Shown here piece after piece: positions 1 through 7,898 of a stretch of 64,000 bases of DNA (position 1 is its first letter; each line of letters opens with the position of its first letter). The notes beneath the pieces are model-generated. The model ran no database searches and was not told where the DNA came from. It saw only the letters and a program-made list of their open reading frames with translations. Origin of the DNA: Pedobacter ureilyticus (lineage in GTDB: Bacteria; Bacteroidota; Bacteroidia; Sphingobacteriales; Sphingobacteriaceae); contig NZ_SSHJ01000015.1 in NCBI RefSeq assembly GCF_005925345.1, forward strand, positions 46,735 to 110,734, in the 5' to 3' direction. The position numbers were made by a program, and so were the translations under genes.

Positions 1-73
1 AATTAGAGTAAAAGAAGCAAACTTTAGCGCAGGTAACTCTACCATCAAATTTGATATCTACATTCAGAAATAA
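1..73 (+). CDS. C-terminal end of an unidentified protein (cut by window edge)
   Basis: A reading frame open from the window edge (codons from base 2) ends at TAA 71-73 and gives about 23 residues ending in FDIYIQK. A terminator-like hairpin follows at 98-176, which supports a real gene end. The family cannot be recognised from so short a tail. It lies upstream of two polysaccharide lyases in the same direction and may belong to that locus, but this is only inference. Confidence 0.4.
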   Translation, partial: IRVKEANFSAGNSTIKFDIYIQK

Positions 74-97
74 GGTTTTTTTGGTTTATGTATAAAT

Positions 98-177
98 GTT
101 TGCCGTTTCGGTTGGAATAAAAGAAGAAAAATAGCTCATTTATTTTCTTCTCCGATTGGGACGGCAACATTTTTTTA
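98..177 (+). terminator. Terminator-like hairpin with T-run
   Basis: GTTTGCCGT (98-106) pairs with ACGGCAAC (161-168), and inside it AGAAGAAAA (122-130) pairs with TTTTCTTCT (143-151). A run of seven T follows at 170-176. Position just after the upstream stop and the T-run suggest intrinsic termination of the gene cut by the window edge. The stem is interrupted by an asymmetric internal loop. Confidence 0.55.
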
Positions 178-219
178 TAGGTCAGGTACCAGTTGATCAA
201 AAAATTATCAATAACCAAT

Positions 220-345
220 GTCCAAAAATCAGCGGTTAAAAATCAGCGTATATCAGCGAGAGAAATAGCAACCAACAACCAAAAAATGAAAATCAGCGAA
301 AATCTTCGGTTAAAATCAGCGGGAGAAAAAGCAATCAATAAACCA
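220..345. repeat. Low-complexity intergenic repeat (AATCAGCG motif)
   Basis: The leader of the first lyase gene consists of degenerate direct repeats: AATCAGCG occurs at several points, with ATATCAGCG and AATCTTCGG variants, separated by A-rich spacers and two similar AGCAAYCAA stretches. It looks like replication-slippage sequence. Similar but unrelated low-complexity tracts lie at about 21835-21872, 48375-48495 and 53240-53345. No clear promoter was recognised inside it. Confidence 0.6.
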
Positions 346-350
346 AAATC

Positions 351-2675
351 ATGAAATTCCTCGTCTCTTTTCTAGCACTTTTCCTTACTATATCTTCAGC
401 CAATGCAGCCGAAATTCTGGTAAATACACCTCAAGAATTAAAATCTGCTGTTGCCAAAGCCAAACCTGGCGATGTCATTTTACTTGAAAATAAAGTGTGG
501 TCAGATGTGCAGTTGGTAATTACGGGCAAAGGGACAAAAGAAAAGCCAATTTGGATAAAACCAGCAATAGGAGAGTGGGTACAAATTTCAGGAAAATCGA
601 ACATAAAAATTGGAGGCGAATATATCTACATCAAAGGATTTCATTTCAAAAATGGTTACAGTCCGAAAGATCATGTCATTAATTTTAGGGTAGATAACGA
701 TAACTTGGCCAACAACTGTCGAATTACCCAATCTGCGGTAGAAGACTTTAGCCAACCAGAGCGCTTTAAAGGTGATTCATGGATAGCTTTATGGGGCAAG
801 AACAATCGTGTAGATCATTGTACTTTTACCAATAAATTAAATGCTGGACCGGTAATTATTGCAGAGTTAAACGACGAACGTAGTCAGCAAAACTACCACA
901 GCATCGATTCTAATTATTTCAACGGTCGTCAGCGTTTCGGTTCTAATGGGGGCGAAACTATACGCATCGGTGTTTCTCGATATTCGTTAACGGCATCGAA
1001 AACTCAAATCGTACATAACCTTTTCGAAAGGTGTAATGGAGAGGTAGAAATCGTTTCCATTAAATCAGGAGAAAATAACATCAGTTTCAATACTTTTTTA
1101 GAATGCGAAGGCAGTTTGGTGTTAAGGCACGGAGCAAAAAATGTAGTGCAAGGCAATCTTTTTTTAGGAAACAATAAACCATTTACTGGCGGTGTAAGGG
1201 TCATCAATCCTGGTCACCAAGTGTTTAATAACGTATTTAAAGACCTAAAAGGCACCGCTTTTCGTTCGCCATTGGCAGTAATGAATGGCGTTCCCAACTC
1301 GTTGATCAATCGTTATTATCAGGTGGTTGATGCCAAAATAGAACGCAATACTTTCGTCAACTGTGAGCCAATCTTATTTGGTGCCGGTAAAGATGCCGAA
1401 CGCACTTTGTCTCCACAAAATGTATTCTTCACTAAGAACTTATTGGTTGGACCAGGAAATGCGCTATACATAGACGAAAACAAAGACGACGGCATCAGTA
1501 TTAAAGACAATGCGGTGGTTTCAAATCTGCCAGTTCAAGAAGGTTTTGTAAACAAGAAACCGTCAAACCTAACTATCAACGGGATTTCGTTGCCTTACTT
1601 GGCAGATTATGGCGCTCCTTTAAAGAAAATGAAATTTGTACAAAAGGCTGATGTGGGCGCTACTTGGTATAAAGAACCCATAAAACCTGTAAATCAAAAT
1701 CCTCAAATTGTTAAACTTAGCGCTAAACAAGGCAAAACTATACAGCAGGCAATTGCCAAATTAAACGATGGGGATGTTTTGGAATTGATCGATACAGGAT
1801 TTTATGAGGTTGATGATGAAATTGTGGTCGGCAAATCGATTACGATCAGGGCTGTGGCAGGTTTAAAAACCAAGCCTATTTTTGTAAATGGGAGCAGCAA
1901 AACTTTAGCCGCTTTTATTACTATTGCTAATGGTGCAACCGTAAAGGTAAGTGGAATTGCCTTTAAAGGCGCTTATGGTAGCGCTGGAGATGTTCGTTGC
2001 GGCATCCGCTCCACAGAATTACCTATGAATAAACCATACAAAGTCTTTATTGATGCTTGCGAATTTTACGATTATAACGAAGGGTCTTTCGCCGGATTTA
2101 AAGGGAGTAAATCTACCTTGGCAGATAGCTTGGTAATCACCAATTCTTTGTTTAGAAATATTTCTGGAACAGGAATTAATTTAGCCGAAGAAAAAGACGA
2201 TAAAGGAATTTATGGGGCAGAATATGCTGTGGTAAAAAACTGCGTTTTTACAAATATTTTGGGTAGCGCTATTAATGTGTATCGCGGCGGTAACGACGAA
2301 AGTACTTTAGGTCCATTTGTAACCATAACAAATTGTACCATTAACGAAGTTGATAACAGAGAGCAAGGTGCCGCAATAAGGTTGTTGGGTGCACAATATG
2401 CACGGGTGCTTAATTGTAATTTTGTGAACAGTGGCCAAGGCGGTAGGGCTTTAGATTTTAGAGAGTTTCGTTGGGATGATATTTTGGTAGATTATTGCAA
2501 TTTTTACCAATCCGGAAAAGTGGAAACTTTTTATAATAGATTGCTGGGCGAAAGTATATTCCATATCAAACCTGAGTTTAAAGATATTGAGTCTTTCAAT
2601 TTTAGCTTGCAACCTGGAAATTCGTTGCTCGGCAAAGGTTTAAGTGGAGAAGACGTAGGAGCCAACATTCAATAA
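351..2675 (+). CDS. PL6 family polysaccharide lyase (alginate lyase / chondroitinase B type), two-domain
   Basis: Secreted polysaccharide lyase that should cleave uronate polymers by beta-elimination. The 774-residue protein starts with a signal peptide (hydrophobic residues 4-17, probable cut after ANA near residue 19). Residues about 20-430 form a right-handed beta-helix of the PL6 type: the NGGETIRIG segment, then EVEIVSIKS with K238, then RHG with R259. The Lys-Arg spacing of 21 equals that of the catalytic pair in chondroitinase B, and E231 and E233 match the calcium-binding acids. Residues about 450-774 form a second beta-helix, as in long alginate lyases of this family. The next gene is a one-domain paralogue 25 bp downstream, so an operon is likely. 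Alginate is the more likely substrate, but it cannot be separated from dermatan by eye. Confidence 0.88.
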   Translation: MKFLVSFLALFLTISSANAAEILVNTPQELKSAVAKAKPGDVILLENKVWSDVQLVITGKGTKEKPIWIKPAIGEWVQISGKSNIKIGGEYIYIKGFHFKNGYSPKDHVINFRVDNDNLANNCRITQSAVEDFSQPERFKGDSWIALWGKNNRVDHCTFTNKLNAGPVIIAELNDERSQQNYHSIDSNYFNGRQRFGSNGGETIRIGVSRYSLTASKTQIVHNLFERCNGEVEIVSIKSGENNISFNTFLECEGSLVLRHGAKNVVQGNLFLGNNKPFTGGVRVINPGHQVFNNVFKDLKGTAFRSPLAVMNGVPNSLINRYYQVVDAKIERNTFVNCEPILFGAGKDAERTLSPQNVFFTKNLLVGPGNALYIDENKDDGISIKDNAVVSNLPVQEGFVNKKPSNLTINGISLPYLADYGAPLKKMKFVQKADVGATWYKEPIKPVNQNPQIVKLSAKQGKTIQQAIAKLNDGDVLELIDTGFYEVDDEIVVGKSITIRAVAGLKTKPIFVNGSSKTLAAFITIANGATVKVSGIAFKGAYGSAGDVRCGIRSTELPMNKPYKVFIDACEFYDYNEGSFAGFKGSKSTLADSLVITNSLFRNISGTGINLAEEKDDKGIYGAEYAVVKNCVFTNILGSAINVYRGGNDESTLGPFVTITNCTINEVDNREQGAAIRLLGAQYARVLNCNFVNSGQGGRALDFREFRWDDILVDYCNFYQSGKVETFYNRLLGESIFHIKPEFKDIESFNFSLQPGNSLLGKGLSGEDVGANIQ

Positions 2676-2700
2676 AATGATGATCATTTAAAAAGTAGAA

Positions 2701-4074
2701 ATGAAAAAATATAATACATTCCTTTTCGGTGTTTTCTTCGCTAACTGCGTTGTTTTTAGTTCTTGTGCTGCAAATAATGTAGGCAAAACGATAGAAGAAA
2801 AAGAACAACAAGCAAAGCAGGTACAAACAAACGTTTATACGATTAGCACTGCGGCAGAATTAAATGCGCTAAGCTTACAGCCCGGAGACAAGGTGGTGAT
2901 GAAGGCTGGGGAATGGAAAAGCCAGTTGATTAATTTTAAGGCAAAAGGATCTCCCGAAAAGCCGATTACTTTGGTGGCAGAAACAAAAGGAGCTGTAATC
3001 TTATCTGGAAACTCGAACCTTAAAATAGACGGCGAATGGTTGGTGGTTGAGGGGCTTTCTTTCAAAAATGGTTTTTCTTTAAAGGATGATGTGGTGGTGT
3101 TCACTAAAGCGACTTCTAACAGTCGTTTAACCAATACCAGTATAGAAAACTATAATCCAAGCGATAAAACTATTGATTATAAATGGGTGTCATTATTTGG
3201 GAAAAACAATAGGGTAGATCACTGTTCCATTTCGGGCAAAACACATCAAGGCACCACTTTGGTGGTTTGGTTAGATGACCAACCAAATTATCATCAAATA
3301 GATCACAATTATTTTGGTCCACGTCCAGATTTAGGTGTAAACGGAGGAGAGACCATTCGCATTGGAACCAGCACCTATTCGATGAACGATTCGTACACCA
3401 CGGTACAGCATAACATTTTCGATAAATGTAATGGCGAAATGGAAATCATTTCTATCAAATCTGGCTACAATAAAATTCTGAATAACCTATTTTATGAGTG
3501 TGTAGGCACCGTAACGTTTAGGCATGGAAACCATTCTGAGGTGAGCAATAATTACCTGATTGGTAATGGCGTAGCTAGTACAGGGGGTATCCGCATCATC
3601 GGCGAAAGCCAAAAAGTAGCCGACAATTATCTTTATAAAGTAGCTGGAACCGGTTTACGAGCGGCCATTTCTGTAATGAACGCCTACCAAAACCCGGAGT
3701 TGCATGAGTATTGGCAGGTTAAAAATGCTTTGATCGAAAACAACATTATTGTTGATGCTAAGGAAGCTTTGGTATTAGGTGCCGGAAAAGATAGTAAAAG
3801 GATTTTGGCACCAGATGGGATTAAGATCATAAATAATTACATCATCAACCCGGGGGCATTATTGGTAAGCCAAGATCATGCTACTAATTTAGTTGTTCAG
3901 AATAACCAAGTGGATGGTGCTTCCTTAGCTTCTGGTTTCGTAAAAATGGGCAGCGATTTGCAAATGTCTGATGGTATTTGGCAAAATAAAACTGTGTTGC
4001 AACAACCCTTTTGGTTAAATACCGAAGTTGGTCCAGATTGGAAAAAAGACAATAGGAGTTTTATTTTTAGGTAA
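2701..4074 (+). CDS. PL6 family polysaccharide lyase lipoprotein, single-domain
   Basis: Paralogue of the preceding lyase, but with only the catalytic beta-helix (457 residues). The N-terminus is a lipoprotein signal with lipobox FSSC and the lipidated cysteine at residue 22, so it is probably anchored to the outer membrane, whereas the upstream enzyme has an ordinary signal peptide. The family signature is complete: [17 protein letters not shown] with K253 and FRHG with R274, again 21 apart. The two enzymes probably divide the work, one released and one membrane-bound. The start is the first ATG after the upstream stop and is followed directly by the Lys-rich n-region. Substrate is inferred (alginate or a related uronan). 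Confidence 0.87.
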   Translation: MKKYNTFLFGVFFANCVVFSSCAANNVGKTIEEKEQQAKQVQTNVYTISTAAELNALSLQPGDKVVMKAGEWKSQLINFKAKGSPEKPITLVAETKGAVILSGNSNLKIDGEWLVVEGLSFKNGFSLKDDVVVFTKATSNSRLTNTSIENYNPSDKTIDYKWVSLFGKNNRVDHCSISGKTHQGTTLVVWLDDQPNYHQIDHNYFGPRPDLGVNGGETIRIGTSTYSMNDSYTTVQHNIFDKCNGEMEIISIKSGYNKILNNLFYECVGTVTFRHGNHSEVSNNYLIGNGVASTGGIRIIGESQKVADNYLYKVAGTGLRAAISVMNAYQNPELHEYWQVKNALIENNIIVDAKEALVLGAGKDSKRILAPDGIKIINNYIINPGALLVSQDHATNLVVQNNQVDGASLASGFVKMGSDLQMSDGIWQNKTVLQQPFWLNTEVGPDWKKDNRSFIFR

Positions 4075-4262
4075 AATGGAGTTGCAATAGTAAAATGGAG
4101 ATATTTTTAGCCAGCTTTTGCTGCTATCATTTTTTCAATTTGAACAGGTTCAGTTAGCCTAGTGAGTAATGTCTTCTTTTTCGGTTATACTAACAATTAA
4201 TTAATGCTACAACAGAACATGGGAAGTAACTATTAATTACTTTGAATGGAGTCATTTAACCT

Positions 4263-4622
4263 TTAGCCAACCTTCAGAAAAAGTTCGGCAGGAAGGTTAA
4301 AGAAATCTCTAAGTTTTTGAGCCATCTTTAGCGTAATTTCCCTTCTGCCAGATAATACTGATGATACATGGCTTTTGCTTCCAATTATAGGCTCAAGGTC
4401 TTTGTTCTTTAGTCCGTGTTCGTGCATTTTGTCTTTGATAACTTCAATCACATCAATTTCTGGCATTTGAATGGTTCTGTCTTCATAATCTTTTACAAGC
4501 AGCAACAATACGCCTAATTCATCATCTTCAGGCGTTCCCTCTTCTGCATGGAAAATTTCCATGGTGCGGGTTAATGCTTTTTTATATTCTTCTTCTGTTT
4601 TTATCAATTTCCAATTCATCAT
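4263..4622 (-). CDS. higA: HigA-type antitoxin, helix-turn-helix
   Basis: Antitoxin of a type II toxin-antitoxin pair, 119 residues. The C-terminal half (about 65-115) is a helix-turn-helix domain (LKNKDLEPIIGS, then SHVSSVLSGRREITLKMAQ, then a DFFNLPAELFL end typical of HigA). The N-terminal half is acidic and probably binds the toxin. It follows the toxin gene with 1 bp between stop and start, the toxin-first order usual for HigBA. Such antitoxins usually repress their own operon. Two in-frame ATG codons are adjacent at the start and cannot be told apart. Confidence 0.85.
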   Translation of the reverse strand: MMNWKLIKTEEEYKKALTRTMEIFHAEEGTPEDDELGVLLLLVKDYEDRTIQMPEIDVIEVIKDKMHEHGLKNKDLEPIIGSKSHVSSVLSGRREITLKMAQKLRDFFNLPAELFLKVG

Positions 4623-4623
4623 T

Positions 4624-4935
4624 CTAAAAATTAAGGTTATAAGATACCGTTACCACATCTATTTTGTCATATTCCTTATGTGTGCCAAACCAAATGGTGT
4701 AACAGGCATTATGTCTAAAGTTAACCGAAACCACTAGCCTATAATCATTCCCTTTGATATTGAAAACTACCCTTTGGTTATTTACTATACTGGCGTTTCT
4801 ATATACATTTTTCAACTCATTGAAACTACTGAACTTTTGTTTCAGCATTTCATTATACCAAACCAACAATTGCGTTTTTGCTTGAGGATATTTCTCGGTG
4901 TAATAAATGATGGTTTTACGGTTGATTATGTTCAT
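4624..4935 (-). CDS. higB: HigB-type mRNA interferase toxin
   Basis: Toxin of the HigBA pair, 103 residues, of the HigB family within the RelE-like fold. Seen in the sequence: VVFNIKGNDYRLVVSVNF followed by TIWFGTHKEYDKID, the conserved end in which the HKEYDKID segment carries residues linked to ribosome-dependent mRNA cleavage in this family. It is first in the operon, with the antitoxin gene directly after it. A -7 box (TATCTTTG) lies 6 bp upstream of the start, so the leader is very short. Confidence 0.85.
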   Translation of the reverse strand: MNIINRKTIIYYTEKYPQAKTQLLVWYNEMLKQKFSSFNELKNVYRNASIVNNQRVVFNIKGNDYRLVVSVNFRHNACYTIWFGTHKEYDKIDVVTVSYNLNF

Positions 4936-4940
4936 TGAAA

Positions 4941-4948
4941 CAAAGATA
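4941..4948 (-). promoter_or_regulatory. Probable -7 promoter element of higBA
   Basis: On the minus strand the octamer reads TATCTTTG, a full match to the Bacteroidota -7 consensus TAnnTTTG, 6 bp before the higB start codon. No matching -33 TTTG was found at the usual distance, so the call rests on the -7 match and position alone. Confidence 0.4.
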
Positions 4949-5126
4949 ATAAAATGTTTTCAAAAAGAAAACCTTGTGTGCTGTCGTACCGTCGTAACGA
5001 ATGGCGGGACTTTCCTCTAATTCTTGCAAGAAAATTACGCTTCAAAAAAAGTAATTGAGCGGCCAATCACATCTCAAAACACCTTAACAAAATTTAACCT
5101 CTAAATCTTTACACTATATTAATTAC

Positions 5127-5153
5127 TTTCGTATATTTACGATTATTTCGTAA
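5127..5153. promoter_or_regulatory. Probable BlaI-type operator, three half-sites
   Basis: TCGTA (5129-5133), 4 nt, TACGA (5138-5142), 5 nt, TCGTA (5148-5152), ending 8 bp before the repressor ATG. The first two half-sites form TCGTATATTTACGA. The same arrangement in mirror orientation occurs at 11771-11797 before the GLPGLI gene. A TATATTTA sequence resembling a -7 box lies between the half-sites, so binding would block the promoter. BlaI/MecI proteins classically bind paired TACA/TGTA half-sites; TACGA/TCGTA is a plausible variant, but this is inference. Confidence 0.65.
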
Positions 5154-5160
5154 TTGATTG

Positions 5161-5526
5161 ATGGAGAAGTTAACACAGCAAGAAGAAGAAGCAATGCTAG
5201 CCGTTTGGCAGGTAGGCACAGGGTTTATTAAAGAGTTTATGGATGCCATGCCCGAGCCTAAAGCGCCTTATACCACCGTTGCATCAACAGTGAAAAATTT
5301 AGAGCGCAAAGGTTTTTTAAAAGGCGAGCGCTATGCAAATGCCATTCGTTACAGTGCCAAGGTAAAAGAAGCCGATTATAAAAAACGCTTTATGAATGGC
5401 TTTGTGAACGATTATTTCCAAAGTTCATATAAAGAATTGGTAGCGTTTTTTGCCAAAGATAAAAAGATAAGTGCAGCAGAATTAAAAGAGATAATTGACC
5501 TAATTGAGCAACCTGAAGATAAATAG
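5161..5526 (+). CDS. BlaI/MecI/CopY family transcriptional repressor
   Basis: Winged-helix repressor of the BlaI/MecI family, 121 residues from the ATG; a TTG one codon earlier is less likely. Visible signature: LTQQEEEAMLAVW near the N-terminus and YTTVASTVKNLERKGFLKGERYANAIRYSAKV, the recognition helix and wing. The C-terminal helices (about 75-120) should dimerise. It is followed 2 bp later by an M56 protease gene, the usual repressor-protease pair in which the membrane protease triggers loss of repression. Here the pair is probably not about beta-lactams: no beta-lactamase is nearby, and the matching operator sits before a GLPGLI gene. Confidence 0.88.
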   Translation: MEKLTQQEEEAMLAVWQVGTGFIKEFMDAMPEPKAPYTTVASTVKNLERKGFLKGERYANAIRYSAKVKEADYKKRFMNGFVNDYFQSSYKELVAFFAKDKKISAAELKEIIDLIEQPEDK

Positions 5527-5528
5527 AG

Positions 5529-7025
5529 ATGCCACATCTTTTTATTATTCTGTTAAAGATAAACTTAGTGCTGCTGTTATTTGCAGCCACTTATTATCTG
5601 GTATTACGTAGGTTAACTTTCTATGTTTTAAATCGTTGTTTTTTGGTTTTGGGGATTGTTTTTTCCTCAGCCTATCCATTCATAGATTTAACCGAGTTTT
5701 TTCATCAACAGGAAGTAGTTGCTTACTTGCCAGAACTAAATCAAAAAGCTTCTGATTTAGTACCTACTGGATTTTTTATTAATAACTGGCCAGTTTTAAG
5801 TGCGGTGTTCTATTTGGGGGTATTATTCATGACCATCAGGTTGTCTCTTCAATTTATCTCACTTTACAAAATACATAAAAAATCTAATCCAAATACGGTA
5901 GCTAACTACAAAGTAAGAACGCTCAATGAAAGTGTTAGCCCGTTTTCATTTTGGCAAAATATCTATGTTAATCCTAGCTTGCATACCGAAAAGGAATTAG
6001 ATACCATTTTAGCTCACGAAACTGTTCATGTAAAGCAATGGCATTCTGTAGATATTATTTTAGCCGAACTAAGCGTAGTTTTTTACTGGTTTAATCCAGG
6101 TGTTTGGCTCATGAAAAAAGCTGTGAAAGAGAATTTGGAATTCATCACAGACCAGAAAATTTTAAAGAAAGGGATAGATAGAAAAACTTATCAATATAGC
6201 CTATTGGGCGTTGGGCAATTAAACAGCTCGGTAGCTATAGTTAATAATTTCAATATCTCTGATTTAAAGAAACGTATACAAATGATGAACGTGAAGCGTT
6301 CTTCTCGGATAACGTTAAGTAGGTATGCCTTAGCTTTGCCGGTACTGCTGGTAACAACTTTAGCATTTACGGTTTCTAAAAAAGAGATAAAAGCCAATTT
6401 GCCACAATTGGATACAATTATTCCTCAATTGGCAGATAAGGAAGAAAGGCCAAAAGAAGTTGCTCCTTTGGTTACAACAAAACGGGCTAAAAAATCAACA
6501 AAAGCCCAAGAGATTAAAACCAAACCTGATACGGTTTTCAAAATTCGTGAGCTGGTAAATACCATTTTTATTAAAAGAGATAGCGGCGCTATTGGCAAAC
6601 TAACTGCAACAGAATTAGCTGCAATGATGACGGCTATGAAAGAAAAAGTAAATTCTTTTACCGACGGGAACAAGCCACTAACAAATGGTAAAGTAGAGAA
6701 AGTGATAATTTATAGACAAAATGGAGTTGATTCTGCGAAGATGGCTGAAGCGAAAAAAATGGCCATTACGTTTAGGGCAACGGCTAAATTTGAAGATGAC
6801 AAACCCTTACAAACTGATAAAGCAAAAATGGTTACCATTAGGGCTTTTAAATTTGGAGATAGTACCGCCCACGATCAAATAGAATATGTAGTTAACGGAA
6901 AAGTTTCTCGTGTTAACGATATTAAAAACCTCAACCCGAATGATATTGAGCAAATCAATGTAATTAAGGGCGGTGAGCACAAACCTCAAATACGTATAGA
7001 GATGAAAAAGAGAGCCGAATTGTAG
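5529..7025 (+). CDS. M56 (BlaR1-like) membrane metallopeptidase / sensor
   Basis: Integral-membrane zinc peptidase, 498 residues, expected to sense an envelope signal and inactivate the adjacent repressor. Membrane segments are visible near residues 5-25, 35-52, 93-115 and about 260-280. The HEXXH zinc motif is HETVH at 163-167, followed by the downstream glutamate in NLEFITD. After the last membrane segment there is a basic/charged linker and a periplasmic region of about 200 residues instead of the penicillin-binding domain of true BlaR1. The last 30 residues (DIEQINVIKGG then IRIEMKK) resemble the plug motif of TonB receptors, which may allow contact with outer-membrane or TonB-system partners. 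The gene overlaps nothing and follows the repressor by 2 bp. Confidence 0.85.
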   Translation: MPHLFIILLKINLVLLLFAATYYLVLRRLTFYVLNRCFLVLGIVFSSAYPFIDLTEFFHQQEVVAYLPELNQKASDLVPTGFFINNWPVLSAVFYLGVLFMTIRLSLQFISLYKIHKKSNPNTVANYKVRTLNESVSPFSFWQNIYVNPSLHTEKELDTILAHETVHVKQWHSVDIILAELSVVFYWFNPGVWLMKKAVKENLEFITDQKILKKGIDRKTYQYSLLGVGQLNSSVAIVNNFNISDLKKRIQMMNVKRSSRITLSRYALALPVLLVTTLAFTVSKKEIKANLPQLDTIIPQLADKEERPKEVAPLVTTKRAKKSTKAQEIKTKPDTVFKIRELVNTIFIKRDSGAIGKLTATELAAMMTAMKEKVNSFTDGNKPLTNGKVEKVIIYRQNGVDSAKMAEAKKMAITFRATAKFEDDKPLQTDKAKMVTIRAFKFGDSTAHDQIEYVVNGKVSRVNDIKNLNPNDIEQINVIKGGEHKPQIRIEMKKRAEL

Positions 7026-7043
7026 TCGTTAGGCTGTGGATTG

Positions 7044-7622
7044 CTATAAAATGCTCTTTAAGCGCAAATATTGTATCAGCATTATAGTTTTGGCATCTTT
7101 AATCTCGCCACTATCAATCATTTGTAACGCTTTCTCAAAATCTAGCTCTAGCACTTCAATGTGTTCTTCTTCGTGAGCTAAACCTCCGCCATCGTTTACT
7201 TTCATACTTTTATTGTAAACCGCAATAAAAAAGTGGAGAATTTCTGTTACCGAACCCGGCGACATGTATACTTCAAATATTTTGCGTACATCTGTTATTT
7301 TGTAGCCAGTTTCTTCTTCAGTTTCGCGTTTAATACAATCTTCCGCATTGTTTTTATCTAATAAACCTGCACAGGCCTCTATCAACATCCCAGAAGAATT
7401 TCCGTTTAAATAAGTAGGTAAACGAAATTGTCTGGTAAGGATAATTGATTTTTGCTCTAAGTTATAAAGTAAAATAGTGGCTCCGTTTCCTCTGGCGTAA
7501 GCTTCCCTGTTTTGGATTTGCTTGCTACCATTTGGCTTGGTAAACTGGTAGGTAACTTTATTTAGCGTGTACCAATTGTCGCTTAAAATTTCAGTGCTTA
7601 AAATTTGTATGTCCTTAATCAT
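7044..7622 (-). CDS. NUDIX hydrolase, GDP-mannose/ADP-ribose pyrophosphatase type (NudK/NudF-like)
   Basis: Cytosolic nucleotide-sugar pyrophosphatase, 192 residues. The NUDIX box is visible as AGLLDKNNAEDCIKRE then TEEETGYKI, with the REXXEEXGY metal-binding core. The upstream ILTRQFRLPTYLNG and the downstream MSPGSVTEILHFFIA segments fit the NudK/ADP-ribose group rather than MutT. It is convergent with the M56 gene (18 bp apart). The upstream minus-strand gene is separated from it by a strong terminator, so it is probably expressed alone. Substrate cannot be set by sequence reading. Confidence 0.85.
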   Translation of the reverse strand: MIKDIQILSTEILSDNWYTLNKVTYQFTKPNGSKQIQNREAYARGNGATILLYNLEQKSIILTRQFRLPTYLNGNSSGMLIEACAGLLDKNNAEDCIKRETEEETGYKITDVRKIFEVYMSPGSVTEILHFFIAVYNKSMKVNDGGGLAHEEEHIEVLELDFEKALQMIDSGEIKDAKTIMLIQYLRLKSIL

Positions 7623-7675
7623 GTATAGAGGGTTTAGATGGTTGACGCAATTTTTTAATTTTTGTAACAGTAAAT

Positions 7676-7723
7676 GTCAAAAAAAGAAAAGCGGAAGTAT
7701 CGGCAATCCTGCCACTTCCGCTT
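7676..7723 (-). terminator. Intrinsic terminator after the outer-membrane protein gene
   Basis: AAAGCGGAAGT (7688-7698) pairs with ACTTCCGCTTT (7713-7723), with GGCA/TGCC extending the stem inside. Read on the minus strand, the hairpin is followed by a T-rich run at 7687-7676. It lies downstream of the minus-strand gene ending at 7899 and before the NUDIX start, so it should end that transcript. Confidence 0.8.
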
Positions 7724-7805
7724 TCATCTAAATTAACGCTCTCGTATATATAAACTAAATTTTAGCGAGATTATTGTTGGGGCGAAAATTTTTTCCCGAC
7801 CATTT

Positions 7806-7881
7806 CGTCATTGCGAGGTACGAAGCAATCTTAAAGCTATGGCATTATAAATTTTGTAAGATTACTTCGTACCTCGCAATA
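7806..7881. repeat. REP-like hairpin element, GCGAGGTACGAAG stem type
   Basis: CGTCAT at 7806-7811 is followed by a long inverted repeat: ATTGCGAGGTACGAAG (7810-7825) plus AATCTTA pairs with TAAGATT plus CTTCGTACCTCGCAAT (to 7880), about 23 pairs with one mismatch. The flank CGTCAT...AATCTTAAAGC is the same as in the REP-like units at 18448-19700, but the stem sequence is different. It may also serve as a terminator or 3' stabiliser for the gene ending at 7899. Confidence 0.75.
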
Positions 7882-7898
7882 GGGTATTTGATAAACGT

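Noticed and set aside
5158..7025. Beta-lactam resistance operon
   Set aside because: The BlaI/M56 pair is there, but the protease lacks a penicillin-binding domain and no beta-lactamase or PBP gene is adjacent.
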